The position numbers were made by a program, and so were the translations under genes. Positions 1-14,221 of a stretch of 64,000 bases of DNA are shown one piece after another (position 1 is the first letter of the stretch; each line of letters begins with the position of its first letter). A model generated the notes under the pieces. That model ran no database searches. It was not told where the DNA came from and saw nothing but the letters and a program-made list of their open reading frames with translations. The stretch comes from Polyangiaceae bacterium (GTDB lineage: Bacteria; Myxococcota_A; Polyangia; Polyangiales; Polyangiaceae): positions 1 through 64,000 of the forward strand of contig JAICQQ010000011.1 in assembly GCA_025937785.1 (NCBI GenBank), given 5' to 3'.

Positions 1-1556
<1,556 letters not shown>

Positions 1557-1603
1557 GTCAGTGAACCCCAAGGCAAACACCCGCGTTTTATTGGAGATGG
1601 CTC

Positions 1604-5860
<4,257 letters not shown>

Positions 5861-5873
5861 CGCTGGCCGCGTA

Positions 5874-5910
5874 GGCGGCGCCGAGGACTAGACCGAACCT
5901 GGGCGCCGCC
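5874..5910 (+). terminator. Possible stem-loop after rpoC
   Basis: A perfect 9-bp inverted repeat, GGCGGCGCC and GGCGCCGCC, separated by 19 bases, begins 13 bases after the rpoC stop. There is no following U-run, so it is at best a weak or Rho-assisted terminator. It could serve both rpoC and the convergent permease gene. Confidence 0.3.
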
Positions 5911-5969
5911 GCTTGCGATGGGCGGTCTGCTCTCGTCAGAACGCGGAGGCGCCCCGCGCGCGCAGCTTC

Positions 5970-7601
5970 TCACTGGTCGTGAGCGCCGGGCGACCGAGCC
6001 TCGGACTCTTCAGCGGTTTCTGGCGTGTCCGCCGGGGCTTCAGCGCGCGCGGTTTCGGTGTTGGCCACGTACCTTGCGCTGAGAAAACACAGCGCCATGG
6101 CGGCGTAGCCTGCGCACCAGGCCCAGGCCGGGTGCCCCACATCCAGCACCGTGTCTCCTGGCGTGAACCTGTAGCTGTGCACCAAACCAAGTAGACACAG
6201 CACGGCTCCGGCAAGACACCAGACCGCGGCCACCGCCAGGCGGCGTTCGATCACGTAGGTCGTAGTAGCCGCCAGAATCATGGCCGAGAAGATGAAACCT
6301 TGCTCGAGCGCGAACGCCCCGTGGATGAACGTGTCTGCCGGAAACGCCGACAGCAGCTGGTCGTCGAAGCTCGCTCCTCCTTCGCTGCCGTAGCCGGCGG
6401 CGCGCAACCCCGACTTGGCCATGAATGCACCCCAGGCCGCCACTCCAGGCAAGAGGCCCAACACGACCGCAGGCGCATGGGCTCGCGGCGTTGCCTGAAA
6501 GGCTTGTGCGCAAATCACGATGCCGATCCAAAGGACGATCGCCATGCCTGCGTCGACGGGAATCGCCCACACGACATAGCCCAGCGTCCCCGAGAGCAGC
6601 ACGATCGTGAACAGCGCTGCGTTCAGCCACGAGTAGCCCGCGCGAGCACCCATTTGCTTCCAGCCGGGGTGCCCGATGTAAATGGTGGTGGGAAAGCACG
6701 AACCGAAGAGGGCGGCCGCTATCGTCCCTGCTCCGTTCACGGCGAGCGACGGTGTGGTGTCGAAGCGATCGCCGGCGGCTTCTGCGGACTCGATGTTCTG
6801 GAGCGAGCCCACGAGGTTGAAGAGACCCATCGGCACGATGACACCCAAATAGGCGAGCGCGTGACCGCTCGAGAGACCGTCGACGAGGTCGCCTACCACC
6901 GGCACGGGTACTCGGACGGCAGGCGGCGCCGCGGGTAAGTCCCCGGTCGGCGCGAGCCCTTGCCACCAGGCTATGAGCGTCCCTAGCACGACCGCTACCA
7001 GACCGCCCGGGACGCCGCCGCGGAAGCGTACCTTGCCAAAGTACACCATGATCACGATCGCCAGCGTGGTCATGCCCACGAGCGGACGTGCGAACGTTCT
7101 GAACATGAACCCGAGCGAGATGAACGCCAGTGCGATCCCTGCGAGGGTCGAGAGCAAGGCTGCGCGCGGCGTCAGACGCCTCAGAGCTTCCGCTCCGAAT
7201 GCTCCGAACAGCTCGATCAGACCCGACCCGAGGCAAGCGACGAGGCCCGCTTGCCAGGCGGCGCGTGTCGGGTGGGGGTGTCCCATCGCTTCAGCGCCGA
7301 GTTTGACGGGCAGCATCACCAGGAACACGAACGCGAACAGCGAGACGGTATTGATGCCGTAGGGCAGCGCACAGACGTCGTCGCGCTGCTCCCGGCGTCC
7401 AAGCACGATCGCCTGGCGGGAGTAGTAGATGTTTCCGACCAGCAGCGAAATCGCGACTCCGGGCAGCACGTGCCCGTACAAGAGCTCGGCGTCGAATCCG
7501 AGCACGAACCGACACAAGGTGTCGATCAGGAGCAGTTGAACCAAGTTGTCCACTGCGAGCCCGAAGAAGCCGTCGACGTCACCACGCACGAACCAGCGCA
7601 T
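5970..7601 (-). CDS. NCS2-type (AzgA-like) xanthine/uracil permease
   Basis: A 543-residue polytopic inner-membrane protein related to the nucleobase:cation symporter 2 / AGZA permeases. The N-terminal motif NIYYSRQAIVLGRREQRDD followed by ALPYGINT resembles the conserved core of that family. About a dozen hydrophobic segments run through the protein, and the C-terminal tail is short, acidic and hydrophilic. The ATG at 7601 (MRWFVRGDVD) is preferred because the extra codons upstream look like leader. Purine, uracil or another small anion are possible substrates and cannot be separated by eye. It is convergent with rpoC and divergent from the PEP carboxykinase-like gene. Confidence 0.75.
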   Translation of the reverse strand: MRWFVRGDVDGFFGLAVDNLVQLLLIDTLCRFVLGFDAELLYGHVLPGVAISLLVGNIYYSRQAIVLGRREQRDDVCALPYGINTVSLFAFVFLVMLPVKLGAEAMGHPHPTRAAWQAGLVACLGSGLIELFGAFGAEALRRLTPRAALLSTLAGIALAFISLGFMFRTFARPLVGMTTLAIVIMVYFGKVRFRGGVPGGLVAVVLGTLIAWWQGLAPTGDLPAAPPAVRVPVPVVGDLVDGLSSGHALAYLGVIVPMGLFNLVGSLQNIESAEAAGDRFDTTPSLAVNGAGTIAAALFGSCFPTTIYIGHPGWKQMGARAGYSWLNAALFTIVLLSGTLGYVVWAIPVDAGMAIVLWIGIVICAQAFQATPRAHAPAVVLGLLPGVAAWGAFMAKSGLRAAGYGSEGGASFDDQLLSAFPADTFIHGAFALEQGFIFSAMILAATTTYVIERRLAVAAVWCLAGAVLCLLGLVHSYRFTPGDTVLDVGHPAWAWCAGYAAMALCFLSARYVANTETARAEAPADTPETAEESEARSPGAHDQ

Positions 7602-7784
7602 GCGCGAAGCGTAACCCGCTGAGAGTGCTCGCGTCCGCACTGGGGTCGCACGGAACACCTGAACGCTTGGTAGGTCCCCACACTTTTCCGCGGCAGGGCT
7701 GCCGAACCCGGGTGATTGAGGGCGCGCTGGAGCTTAACATGCCGGCGCCCCTCGCGGCGGGGCGGGGACCCAAAGGAGAGCGGT

Positions 7785-10700
7785 ATGGATTTGGAACGAG
7801 CTACGGGCCTTCGCAGTGATGGCAAAGTCGTTGAACCCGATCGCCAGACGCTCACGCGAACTCTGATACTGAAGATCGCTGCGCTGGGCGCACGCATCCC
7901 CGAAAGCCTAGGTGATCATGAAATCTTCGAGTTGGCCGGTGATCTGTTCAAGAGCTATCAGGAACAGCGCCGCCTGCTGAGCCAGCACCTGAACCCGGCA
8001 GATCGTCGCATCCAAGATTTCTTGGACCAAACCTTCGCCGGGCTGCACCTGAAGACGCCGGTGCGCCTGCCCTCGGAGACACTGGTCTTGGATCGACATG
8101 GCTTGGCGCGCGAGCTGTCGCTGCCGATGGACGCCGACGAATGGCACAACGGTCAAGTCTCCAGTTACAGACTCGACAACGGAGTGCTCCACAATCCGAT
8201 CAACGATCGGCGCACGACGCAGGGCGTGTTTCACGTCGCGGACTACGGGCTCCCGGTGCCGGCGGACAAGATCGCAGTGCCCCTGGCCACTTACGCTGCC
8301 TTACTCGAGCTGGCGCTCGAGCCGCCCAAAGACCTGTGCCGGCTTCCATTCGCCGCGCCCTGGCCGTCGCCGGTCGAGACCATGGTCTCGCTGCTGCTGC
8401 GGCCGCTCGTGTGCCCGCAGGTTCCCGGGGTTGCTCCCGAAAAGCGCCTGGAGGTGCGCTTCTTCGCGCCGGGCGGGCTAGTTTCGAACCTCGACTTCGT
8501 GGAGAGCATCTTCGGCAACGCGGGCGACCCGCTGTTGCCGGAGAACGACGCAGCGCTCGACGTCGATCATTGGACTGGCCACACCGGGGCGGTGATCTTG
8601 GCGCCGCACTTGGTGCTGGTGAAGAAGAAGGCCGTGGGCTTACCGCACGTGAGTCAAGCCACGCCACGCCAGCGGGCGCACGGCATGTGCTGGGCAGACG
8701 AGAACGAACTCTACAACAACGGTTCGCCCTTCAAGATCACCTTGCGTGACATGCGCGGTGTGATGGTCACGATCCTGGCGGATAACTACTTCGGTTACTG
8801 CAAAAAGGAGGTGAAAACTCAGATTGGCCTGAGCGCGAACCTGTCGGGCCTGGCGGAAGAAGAGCACGCTGGTGGAGCCCTCGCGTTCTCTACCTACAGC
8901 CTGGGCACGCGCTACGTGCAGGATTCACGCATCATGAGCACCGACCATCGCTTCGCCGACGTCGTGGCTCTGCTCGGCGACACCATCGATCTGCACGAGG
9001 CCGGCTTCGCCACGGACAAGAAGTTCCGCTCGATCCACTACATGCCTGAAAACATGGCCATCGATCTGAAGACGCAGGCCATTTCTTGGACGAGCCGGGG
9101 ACACGAGCAATCCATCAAGATCCTGCCGGGCAACATCTACGTGCACCCCAGCGGCTACAAGGTGAGGCTGCAGAAGCACCCCGAAGCGCCGAGCTGGCGT
9201 TTGATCGGCACGGTTCCGGAAGGGACCTTCTGCCACAAGCCCTGCACGGTCTCGGGTGGAGGTAAGTCGGAGATCAGCAAGAGCCTCGTCGACGCGGTGC
9301 TGTACGGTCCCATCTACGTGACCCAATTCGACGAAGATATGGCGAAGGTCGCGGAGATCATCGGACGCGACTACACGGACTGCATTCGACCCGAGCTACG
9401 CCCACAGAACAGCAAGAGTCCCACGCGGCCCATCCTTGGCGAGGAACGCTCCTTGGGCTCGGTGATCAAACTGCTGACGCCGGACCAGGCGACCTACACC
9501 GACGAATACAACGCCTGGCTCGAGGCGATTCCGAATCACGTGCGTGCGATCGTGTTCATCATCAAGCGCTTCTACGACGCGGAGTGGGGCGCCGATTGGC
9601 GCCGGCATTTCAGCGTGGACATCATCAATGGTGCCCCTGGACACGAGCTGAAGGGTGACGGGCGCCGATTGGTGGGGACCTACCTGCGCGTCGGCCTCTG
9701 GAAGAACGGCGCTTGGCGTACCTATAAGGTTCGACAAGACTTCATTCCCGCAGACAAGGTGCAGATGGAGGACGACATCACCGCGTCAGTGGTCGTGCCC
9801 GCGAACAAGCTGCTCGGCCTGCCGAAGGAGTACGACGGTCACCCCAGCCTGAAGCTCTCGCAAAACTGCGAGTTTCGCCTGTTCCAGCGCCCGGACGACG
9901 CGATTCACCCTGGGTTCGACAAGCAGACCGAGTTCGACATGGCGCAACCCGGGTTGTTCGCTTCGAACTTTCAGCCGCTCGGGCCCGACGAGGTGCGCGA
10001 ACTCGCCGAAACCGTAGAGCTGCGTTCGGCGTTCACCGAAGAGATGAGGAACCACATCGACAAGAACGCCCAGCGGGGCGAAGGCTTTTCGCTGTGCTCG
10101 GCCAAGCCCCGGCTGGTTCAGGGCAAGCCGACGAAGAACCCGCGCTACCTGCAGGTGCGTCCCGATATCGTGAGGCCCCGCGATCGTTACGTGGCCGAGG
10201 TCGGAGCCCGCCTGTACCGTCGCATTCCGGTACCGAACCCGGTCGTGTTTCCGGTGATCAGCGTGCTCTCGGGGCGGCGTAACAACCCACCCGACGAGGG
10301 GATCCGAGCGCTCTGCGTGTACAACCCGATCCATTATCAAGAGTTGCCCGAGCTGTTCATGGACTACATCTGCTCGGTGACCGGAAAGTCGCCGAGTACC
10401 ACCGGCGCCGGATCCGAGGGGGCGCTCACCAAGGGGCCGTTCAATGCAATTTGCGCCACAGCTGACCTCAACAACAGCCTCGTTTCGATGTTGCTCTGTG
10501 GCTATGCGGGCTTCAGTTCGGCGGCGGGCTACGTCGGGCCGAACTGCCGCGTCGACCACGACATCAGCCTGCTCATTCCCGAAGTGTGGTGTCGCCTGTT
10601 TCCGGAAGAGCGCGACCCACAGCGCATGATCCAGAACGGTCACCTAGAAAAGGTCGAGGACTACGAGTTCGAGGGTCGATCCATCAACGCCAGCATCCTT

Positions 10701-11315
10701 GGTTACCGGATCACGTCCAAGTTTGCCCACACCTTCCTGGGTCGTGTCTTCGACAACCCGGTTCAGGTGTTCACCGAGGACATGCTGCGGCCGGAGACGC
10801 AAGACGCTGCGGTGTTCGCCGACGGCGTCGACAACATTCGACAAGCCTACCGCCACGCTGCGCGCCTTTATTTCGAGGATGGCAGCATCGATGACGCATG
10901 CCCGCCGCTCCGGGCCCTGCTTCACATCATGGCCTTCGACGAGTGGGAGGGTAAGCGCTTGAGCGATCCAGAGCTGCGCGCGATGTTCACGCGTGAAGCG
11001 CTGTTGGCGAGCGACTGGTACCGCGAGCGCCTCCACGTCAAGCAAGCGCGCGACGTCGCGCTTTGGTCGCGGCACGTCGCGGCGCTGGCCGCGTTCATGA
11101 ACCGAGCCGAGTACCGTCAAGAGGTCGTGCGGCTCGGCGTTGCCGATCGGCTGAAGCATGCTCAGCGCGAGCTCGAGCGCGTCAGCGGCGACGGCTATCT
11201 GGCTGAACTCGTGGGCACTATCGGCGCCGATCCCATCCATCGGCACGCGCATGCATCCGTCGATACGGCGCGACCGCCGACCGAAATGGGCGCTGCCCAC
11301 GGCATGGTCAACTAA
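7785..11315 (+). CDS. Probable PPi-dependent phosphoenolpyruvate carboxykinase
   Basis: A 1176-residue soluble protein. The start ATG is fixed by AAAGGAGAG 6-14 bases upstream. It carries a phosphate-binding-like motif CTVSGGGKSEISKSL at about residues 485-500 and a conserved TTGAGSEGALTKGPFNAI block near residue 870. Size and motifs fit the pyrophosphate-type PEP carboxykinase family (about 1100-1200 aa, as in Propionibacterium and Entamoeba), which interconverts PEP, CO2 and phosphate with oxaloacetate and PPi. This family is much longer than the ATP or GTP enzymes (about 530-620 aa). The identification rests on remembered family motifs, length and overall character, not on a search. A small membrane protein gene follows after 11 bases. 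Confidence 0.6.
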   Translation: MDLERATGLRSDGKVVEPDRQTLTRTLILKIAALGARIPESLGDHEIFELAGDLFKSYQEQRRLLSQHLNPADRRIQDFLDQTFAGLHLKTPVRLPSETLVLDRHGLARELSLPMDADEWHNGQVSSYRLDNGVLHNPINDRRTTQGVFHVADYGLPVPADKIAVPLATYAALLELALEPPKDLCRLPFAAPWPSPVETMVSLLLRPLVCPQVPGVAPEKRLEVRFFAPGGLVSNLDFVESIFGNAGDPLLPENDAALDVDHWTGHTGAVILAPHLVLVKKKAVGLPHVSQATPRQRAHGMCWADENELYNNGSPFKITLRDMRGVMVTILADNYFGYCKKEVKTQIGLSANLSGLAEEEHAGGALAFSTYSLGTRYVQDSRIMSTDHRFADVVALLGDTIDLHEAGFATDKKFRSIHYMPENMAIDLKTQAISWTSRGHEQSIKILPGNIYVHPSGYKVRLQKHPEAPSWRLIGTVPEGTFCHKPCTVSGGGKSEISKSLVDAVLYGPIYVTQFDEDMAKVAEIIGRDYTDCIRPELRPQNSKSPTRPILGEERSLGSVIKLLTPDQATYTDEYNAWLEAIPNHVRAIVFIIKRFYDAEWGADWRRHFSVDIINGAPGHELKGDGRRLVGTYLRVGLWKNGAWRTYKVRQDFIPADKVQMEDDITASVVVPANKLLGLPKEYDGHPSLKLSQNCEFRLFQRPDDAIHPGFDKQTEFDMAQPGLFASNFQPLGPDEVRELAETVELRSAFTEEMRNHIDKNAQRGEGFSLCSAKPRLVQGKPTKNPRYLQVRPDIVRPRDRYVAEVGARLYRRIPVPNPVVFPVISVLSGRRNNPPDEGIRALCVYNPIHYQELPELFMDYICSVTGKSPSTTGAGSEGALTKGPFNAICATADLNNSLVSMLLCGYAGFSSAAGYVGPNCRVDHDISLLIPEVWCRLFPEERDPQRMIQNGHLEKVEDYEFEGRSINASILGYRITSKFAHTFLGRVFDNPVQVFTEDMLRPETQDAAVFADGVDNIRQAYRHAARLYFEDGSIDDACPPLRALLHIMAFDEWEGKRLSDPELRAMFTREALLASDWYRERLHVKQARDVALWSRHVAALAAFMNRAEYRQEVVRLGVADRLKHAQRELERVSGDGYLAELVGTIGADPIHRHAHASVDTARPPTEMGAAHGMVN

Positions 11316-11326
11316 TAGATCGTCGC

Positions 11327-11782
11327 ATGCGCGTCCGAGGGTCGAAGCGAAGGGTCCGCCTCACCGAGGTAGAGCTCGAGCCCAGTGAGCAGAAGCCGAT
11401 GCTGCGTATCGCGCCGGCAGCGGCTTCGCTGATCTGGCTGGGCTCGATCGCCCTGGCGACGGCCATCTACATGGAATGGTTGCCAGCGCGCGCCCTGTTC
11501 GAGCCAGAAACAGCGACCCCTTCGCAGCGCCCGCGGCGCTCGGAGCGCTTGCGGCCGCAGGAACCGCCAGCGCCACCCCGGCCGATCGACGCGGCCATGC
11601 GCTCACGGCCAGCGCCACCGGTGATGGACACGAGACCCGCGCCTGCCACGGGTCCAGCAGCGGAGCCTCCAGTCTCGCCGCCCGAAACCGCGATCAGTAC
11701 TCCCTCGACCGTGCCCGAGTCGTCGCGAACGATTCGCGGTAGCTACTACAGCGAGGACTCGAGTTGGGCCGCCGGCTGGTGA
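11327..11782 (+). CDS. Small Pro-rich single-pass membrane protein
   Basis: A 151-residue protein of unknown function. A basic N-terminus of about 25 residues is followed by one hydrophobic segment (residues about 26-48, with SLIWLGSIALATAIYMEW). The remainder is a Pro/Ala/Arg-rich tail with few hydrophobic residues, probably disordered and extracytoplasmic or cytoplasmic depending on topology. It lies 11 bases downstream of the PEP carboxykinase-like gene on the same strand, so co-transcription is likely. No Shine-Dalgarno sequence is obvious and the codon pattern is plausible but not decisive. Confidence 0.45.
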   Translation: MRVRGSKRRVRLTEVELEPSEQKPMLRIAPAAASLIWLGSIALATAIYMEWLPARALFEPETATPSQRPRRSERLRPQEPPAPPRPIDAAMRSRPAPPVMDTRPAPATGPAAEPPVSPPETAISTPSTVPESSRTIRGSYYSEDSSWAAGW

Positions 11783-11788
11783 CGCCGA

Positions 11789-12502
11789 CTAGAAGCTGAT
11801 TTCGACCCCATTTTTGTAGAACTTACCGGTGACGCCGAAGGGCAAGAGCGCGAGCTCGAGCGCGCCATCGGCGGCCTCGTCGACGGTTCCCGGAGCATTT
11901 GGGCCGCCTAGATCCGTCTTCACCCAACCGGGATCGAGAGCATTCACCGCAATCTCGGGTGCGAGCTGCGCGGCAAGCAGCAGCGTGAGCCCATGGAGGG
12001 CCCATTTGCTCAAGCGATAGCTCGGGATCCCCGTCGACCTCATGCGTTCGAAATCGCCAGCGCCAGAGCCGACCTGGAGGATGCGCGGCTCGCTGCCCTT
12101 GCGCAACAACGGCAGGCACGCGAGCGATACGTGGAAGGGGGCGTACAGATTCACCGCCATGCTCTGCTCCAGCGTTCCCGGCGGTTCGCCTTCGAAGCCG
12201 CGCGCGTCGCTCAACTGCACGCCGGCGTTGTTCATGAGGATGTCGAGTGCACCCCAGCGCTCGCTGACCACCCGCGCCAGTTTTGCGGGTGCGGTCGTCT
12301 CGGTCAGGTCGAGCGCGAGCCAGGCAAAGGCTTCTGGACCCGCCGGGGACAGCTCGGCGGCGAGCCGTTCCAAGCGCCGTGAGTCGCGGGCGACACCGAG
12401 CACTTGGGCGCCGTGCCTCACGAACAGTCGGGCTACGGCCAAACCCACGCCTCGCGAAGCTCCCGTGAGCAGCACACGGCGTCCGGTCAACAATCGTTCC
12501 AT
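11789..12502 (-). CDS. Short-chain dehydrogenase/reductase
   Basis: A 237-residue classical SDR. It has the NAD(P)-binding motif TGASRGVG at about residues 12-19, the NNAG motif at about 88-91, a Ser in the VGSGAG segment, and the catalytic YRLSK (YxxxK). The ATG at 12502 is chosen because AGGAG stands 8 bases upstream; a GTG nine bases earlier would overlap that site. The substrate cannot be predicted. It is the last gene of a same-strand set with the MlaF-like ATPase, about 47 bases downstream of it. Confidence 0.85.
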   Translation of the reverse strand: MERLLTGRRVLLTGASRGVGLAVARLFVRHGAQVLGVARDSRRLERLAAELSPAGPEAFAWLALDLTETTAPAKLARVVSERWGALDILMNNAGVQLSDARGFEGEPPGTLEQSMAVNLYAPFHVSLACLPLLRKGSEPRILQVGSGAGDFERMRSTGIPSYRLSKWALHGLTLLLAAQLAPEIAVNALDPGWVKTDLGGPNAPGTVDEAADGALELALLPFGVTGKFYKNGVEISF

Positions 12503-12549
12503 GGAAGTCACTCCTCGTGGCGCGGCGACTTGCGTGCTCGCGTGAGAGC

Positions 12550-13296
12550 TCAGGGCGCAGATCGAGCAAATGGCGGAGCGGCGCGCGACGAGGCCGCGTC
12601 CCGCGGGTGAATCTTGCCGTCTTGTAGCACGTATCCCTTCGTGCCCAAGCTCTCAATGAGCAGCTCTCGGTTGGTTGCCACCAGCATCGTCACGCTTGGG
12701 TCGTCGCGGTGCTGGCACAGAATTTCGTGAATCAAGTTGGCGGTCGTCGGATCCAGGCCAATGTCTGGGTCGTCGAAGAAGAAGAAGGTTGGCCGCGTCG
12801 CGAGCGCGCGCGCCAGTGCCAGGCGCTTGCGGTTCCCAAATGAGATGTGCGCAGGCAACGCGTCGAAATCGCCAGGGTCGAAGTGCACGCGCTCCAGAGC
12901 CGCCACGGCCTCGCGGTGAACCTCGTCCGGCGTGAGGCGCAGCGCGTCCGCGTGATACGAGAGTGGCAGCTCCACGTTCGCGAGCGCCGAGACGTTGGAC
13001 AAGAGCCCGCCCTCCTGAAAGACGAAGCCACGGCGAACCCCCAGACGAAACAGGTCGCTCGGATGTTTGGCATCCGCGCGATGCCCGCTCAAAAGGACGC
13101 TGCCGTGCTGCGGAGCGACCAACCCGGCACACAGGTAAAGGAATGTCGACTTGCCGGAGCCGTTGCGTCCGGTAATCACGGCGCTGTCACCGCGCGCGAG
13201 TTCGAAGTCGGTGTCGTTCACGACGCTGACGTCGCCATAGCCGAACGAGACGCCGACCATCGCGATGCCGGGCTCAGAAGTTTCGTAAGTCGTCAT
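12550..13296 (-). CDS. MlaF-like ABC transporter ATPase with atypical catalytic motifs
   Basis: A 248-residue ABC ATPase next to an MlaE-type permease. Walker A (GRNGSGKST) is intact at about residues 43-51 and the Q-loop (VFQEGG) is present. The signature that is normally LSGGQ reads ISFGNRKR, Walker B reads FFFFDDPDIGLD with Asp in place of the catalytic Glu, and the switch region reads VATNREL where a His is expected. By position it should energise lipid transport through the adjacent permease. The altered residues suggest weak or altered hydrolysis, which is inference. The permease gene ends 10 bases upstream, so the two are probably co-translated. Confidence 0.8.
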   Translation of the reverse strand: MTTYETSEPGIAMVGVSFGYGDVSVVNDTDFELARGDSAVITGRNGSGKSTFLYLCAGLVAPQHGSVLLSGHRADAKHPSDLFRLGVRRGFVFQEGGLLSNVSALANVELPLSYHADALRLTPDEVHREAVAALERVHFDPGDFDALPAHISFGNRKRLALARALATRPTFFFFDDPDIGLDPTTANLIHEILCQHRDDPSVTMLVATNRELLIESLGTKGYVLQDGKIHPRDAASSRAAPPFARSAP

Positions 13297-13306
13297 GGGG
13301 TCGAGT

Positions 13307-14158
13307 TCAGCTCACCGGGGGGCCGACGATCCAATAAAACGTGAGTGTTATCAAAGCGTTCGTCGCGACGCACGCGAGCAGCGTCATGACCACGGCGTAG
13401 CTCGCGCGTCGTGGTACCTCGGTGGGTGAGGCTTCCGCCTTCAAGCCGAAATGACAGCACAGCCATCCGACCAGCACACCCAGGGACAGGCCCTTCGAGA
13501 CGAAGAGCGGTAGGTCCCAGGGCAAGAGAGCGTTGCTGAACCCGGCGCGCATGTTCTCGACTCCCACGCCGCCCAGCGCCGTGCCCACCAGATAGCCAGC
13601 CGCAATCGCAAGCGCTCCGAAGTAAACCGTGAGCACGAGTACGCTCACGATGCACGCCGCGATCCGGGGCATGACGATGAAGCGCATCGGGTCGATGCCC
13701 AGCGAGGCGAGCCCCAAGATCTCGTCGTTGACCTTCATGTTGCCGAGCTCGGTTGCGATCGCCGTTCCGGAGCGTCCGGCAACCACGATCGCAGTCACCA
13801 GAGGCGCCAGCTCGCGCAGCATGACGGCCACCAAAATCTTGCCGACCATCTCGGTATTCAGCGCGCCGCTCAACAGCTGCACCTGCAGCACGAAGGTAGC
13901 GCCGACGAACGCGGCGATGGCGCTGACGAGCGGAAGTGCTTCGAAGCCGGTGAAGAAGACCTGACGGATCGCGATGCGCGTGCAGACCGCGCCCGCGGCC
14001 TTGCCCGGAGCGAACGGCGAAGCGAGGGCCGCGAGCAAGGTCTGGAACAAAGCGACCATTTCGCGCGTCGCGCCGAGCGCGGAGCCGCCCAAGCGCGCCA
14101 GAAAGGTCGGATCCTTGGCGGCGGTCGATCGGGGGGGCAGCGTGGAGGGAGTGCTCAC
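13307..14158 (-). CDS. MlaE/YrbE-type ABC lipid transport permease
   Basis: A 283-residue inner-membrane permease of the MlaE family. The conserved segment MLRELAPLVTAIVVAGRSG followed by TELGNMKVNDEI is the family hallmark and contacts the ATPase. Five or six hydrophobic helices are visible. The family moves phospholipid or other lipids between membranes together with an MlaF ATPase and an MCE-domain protein (MlaD). The ATPase gene follows after 10 bases, but no MCE protein is encoded in this cluster. DAHP synthase lies 63 bases upstream on the same strand, so partial read-through from it is possible. Confidence 0.88.
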   Translation of the reverse strand: MSTPSTLPPRSTAAKDPTFLARLGGSALGATREMVALFQTLLAALASPFAPGKAAGAVCTRIAIRQVFFTGFEALPLVSAIAAFVGATFVLQVQLLSGALNTEMVGKILVAVMLRELAPLVTAIVVAGRSGTAIATELGNMKVNDEILGLASLGIDPMRFIVMPRIAACIVSVLVLTVYFGALAIAAGYLVGTALGGVGVENMRAGFSNALLPWDLPLFVSKGLSLGVLVGWLCCHFGLKAEASPTEVPRRASYAVVMTLLACVATNALITLTFYWIVGPPVS

Positions 14159-14221
14159 GGCTCAGCCCCACGGAGCTTACCACGCGCGACGCGGGCGAGG
14201 CGCGTGGTAGTTCGGGCCGCC

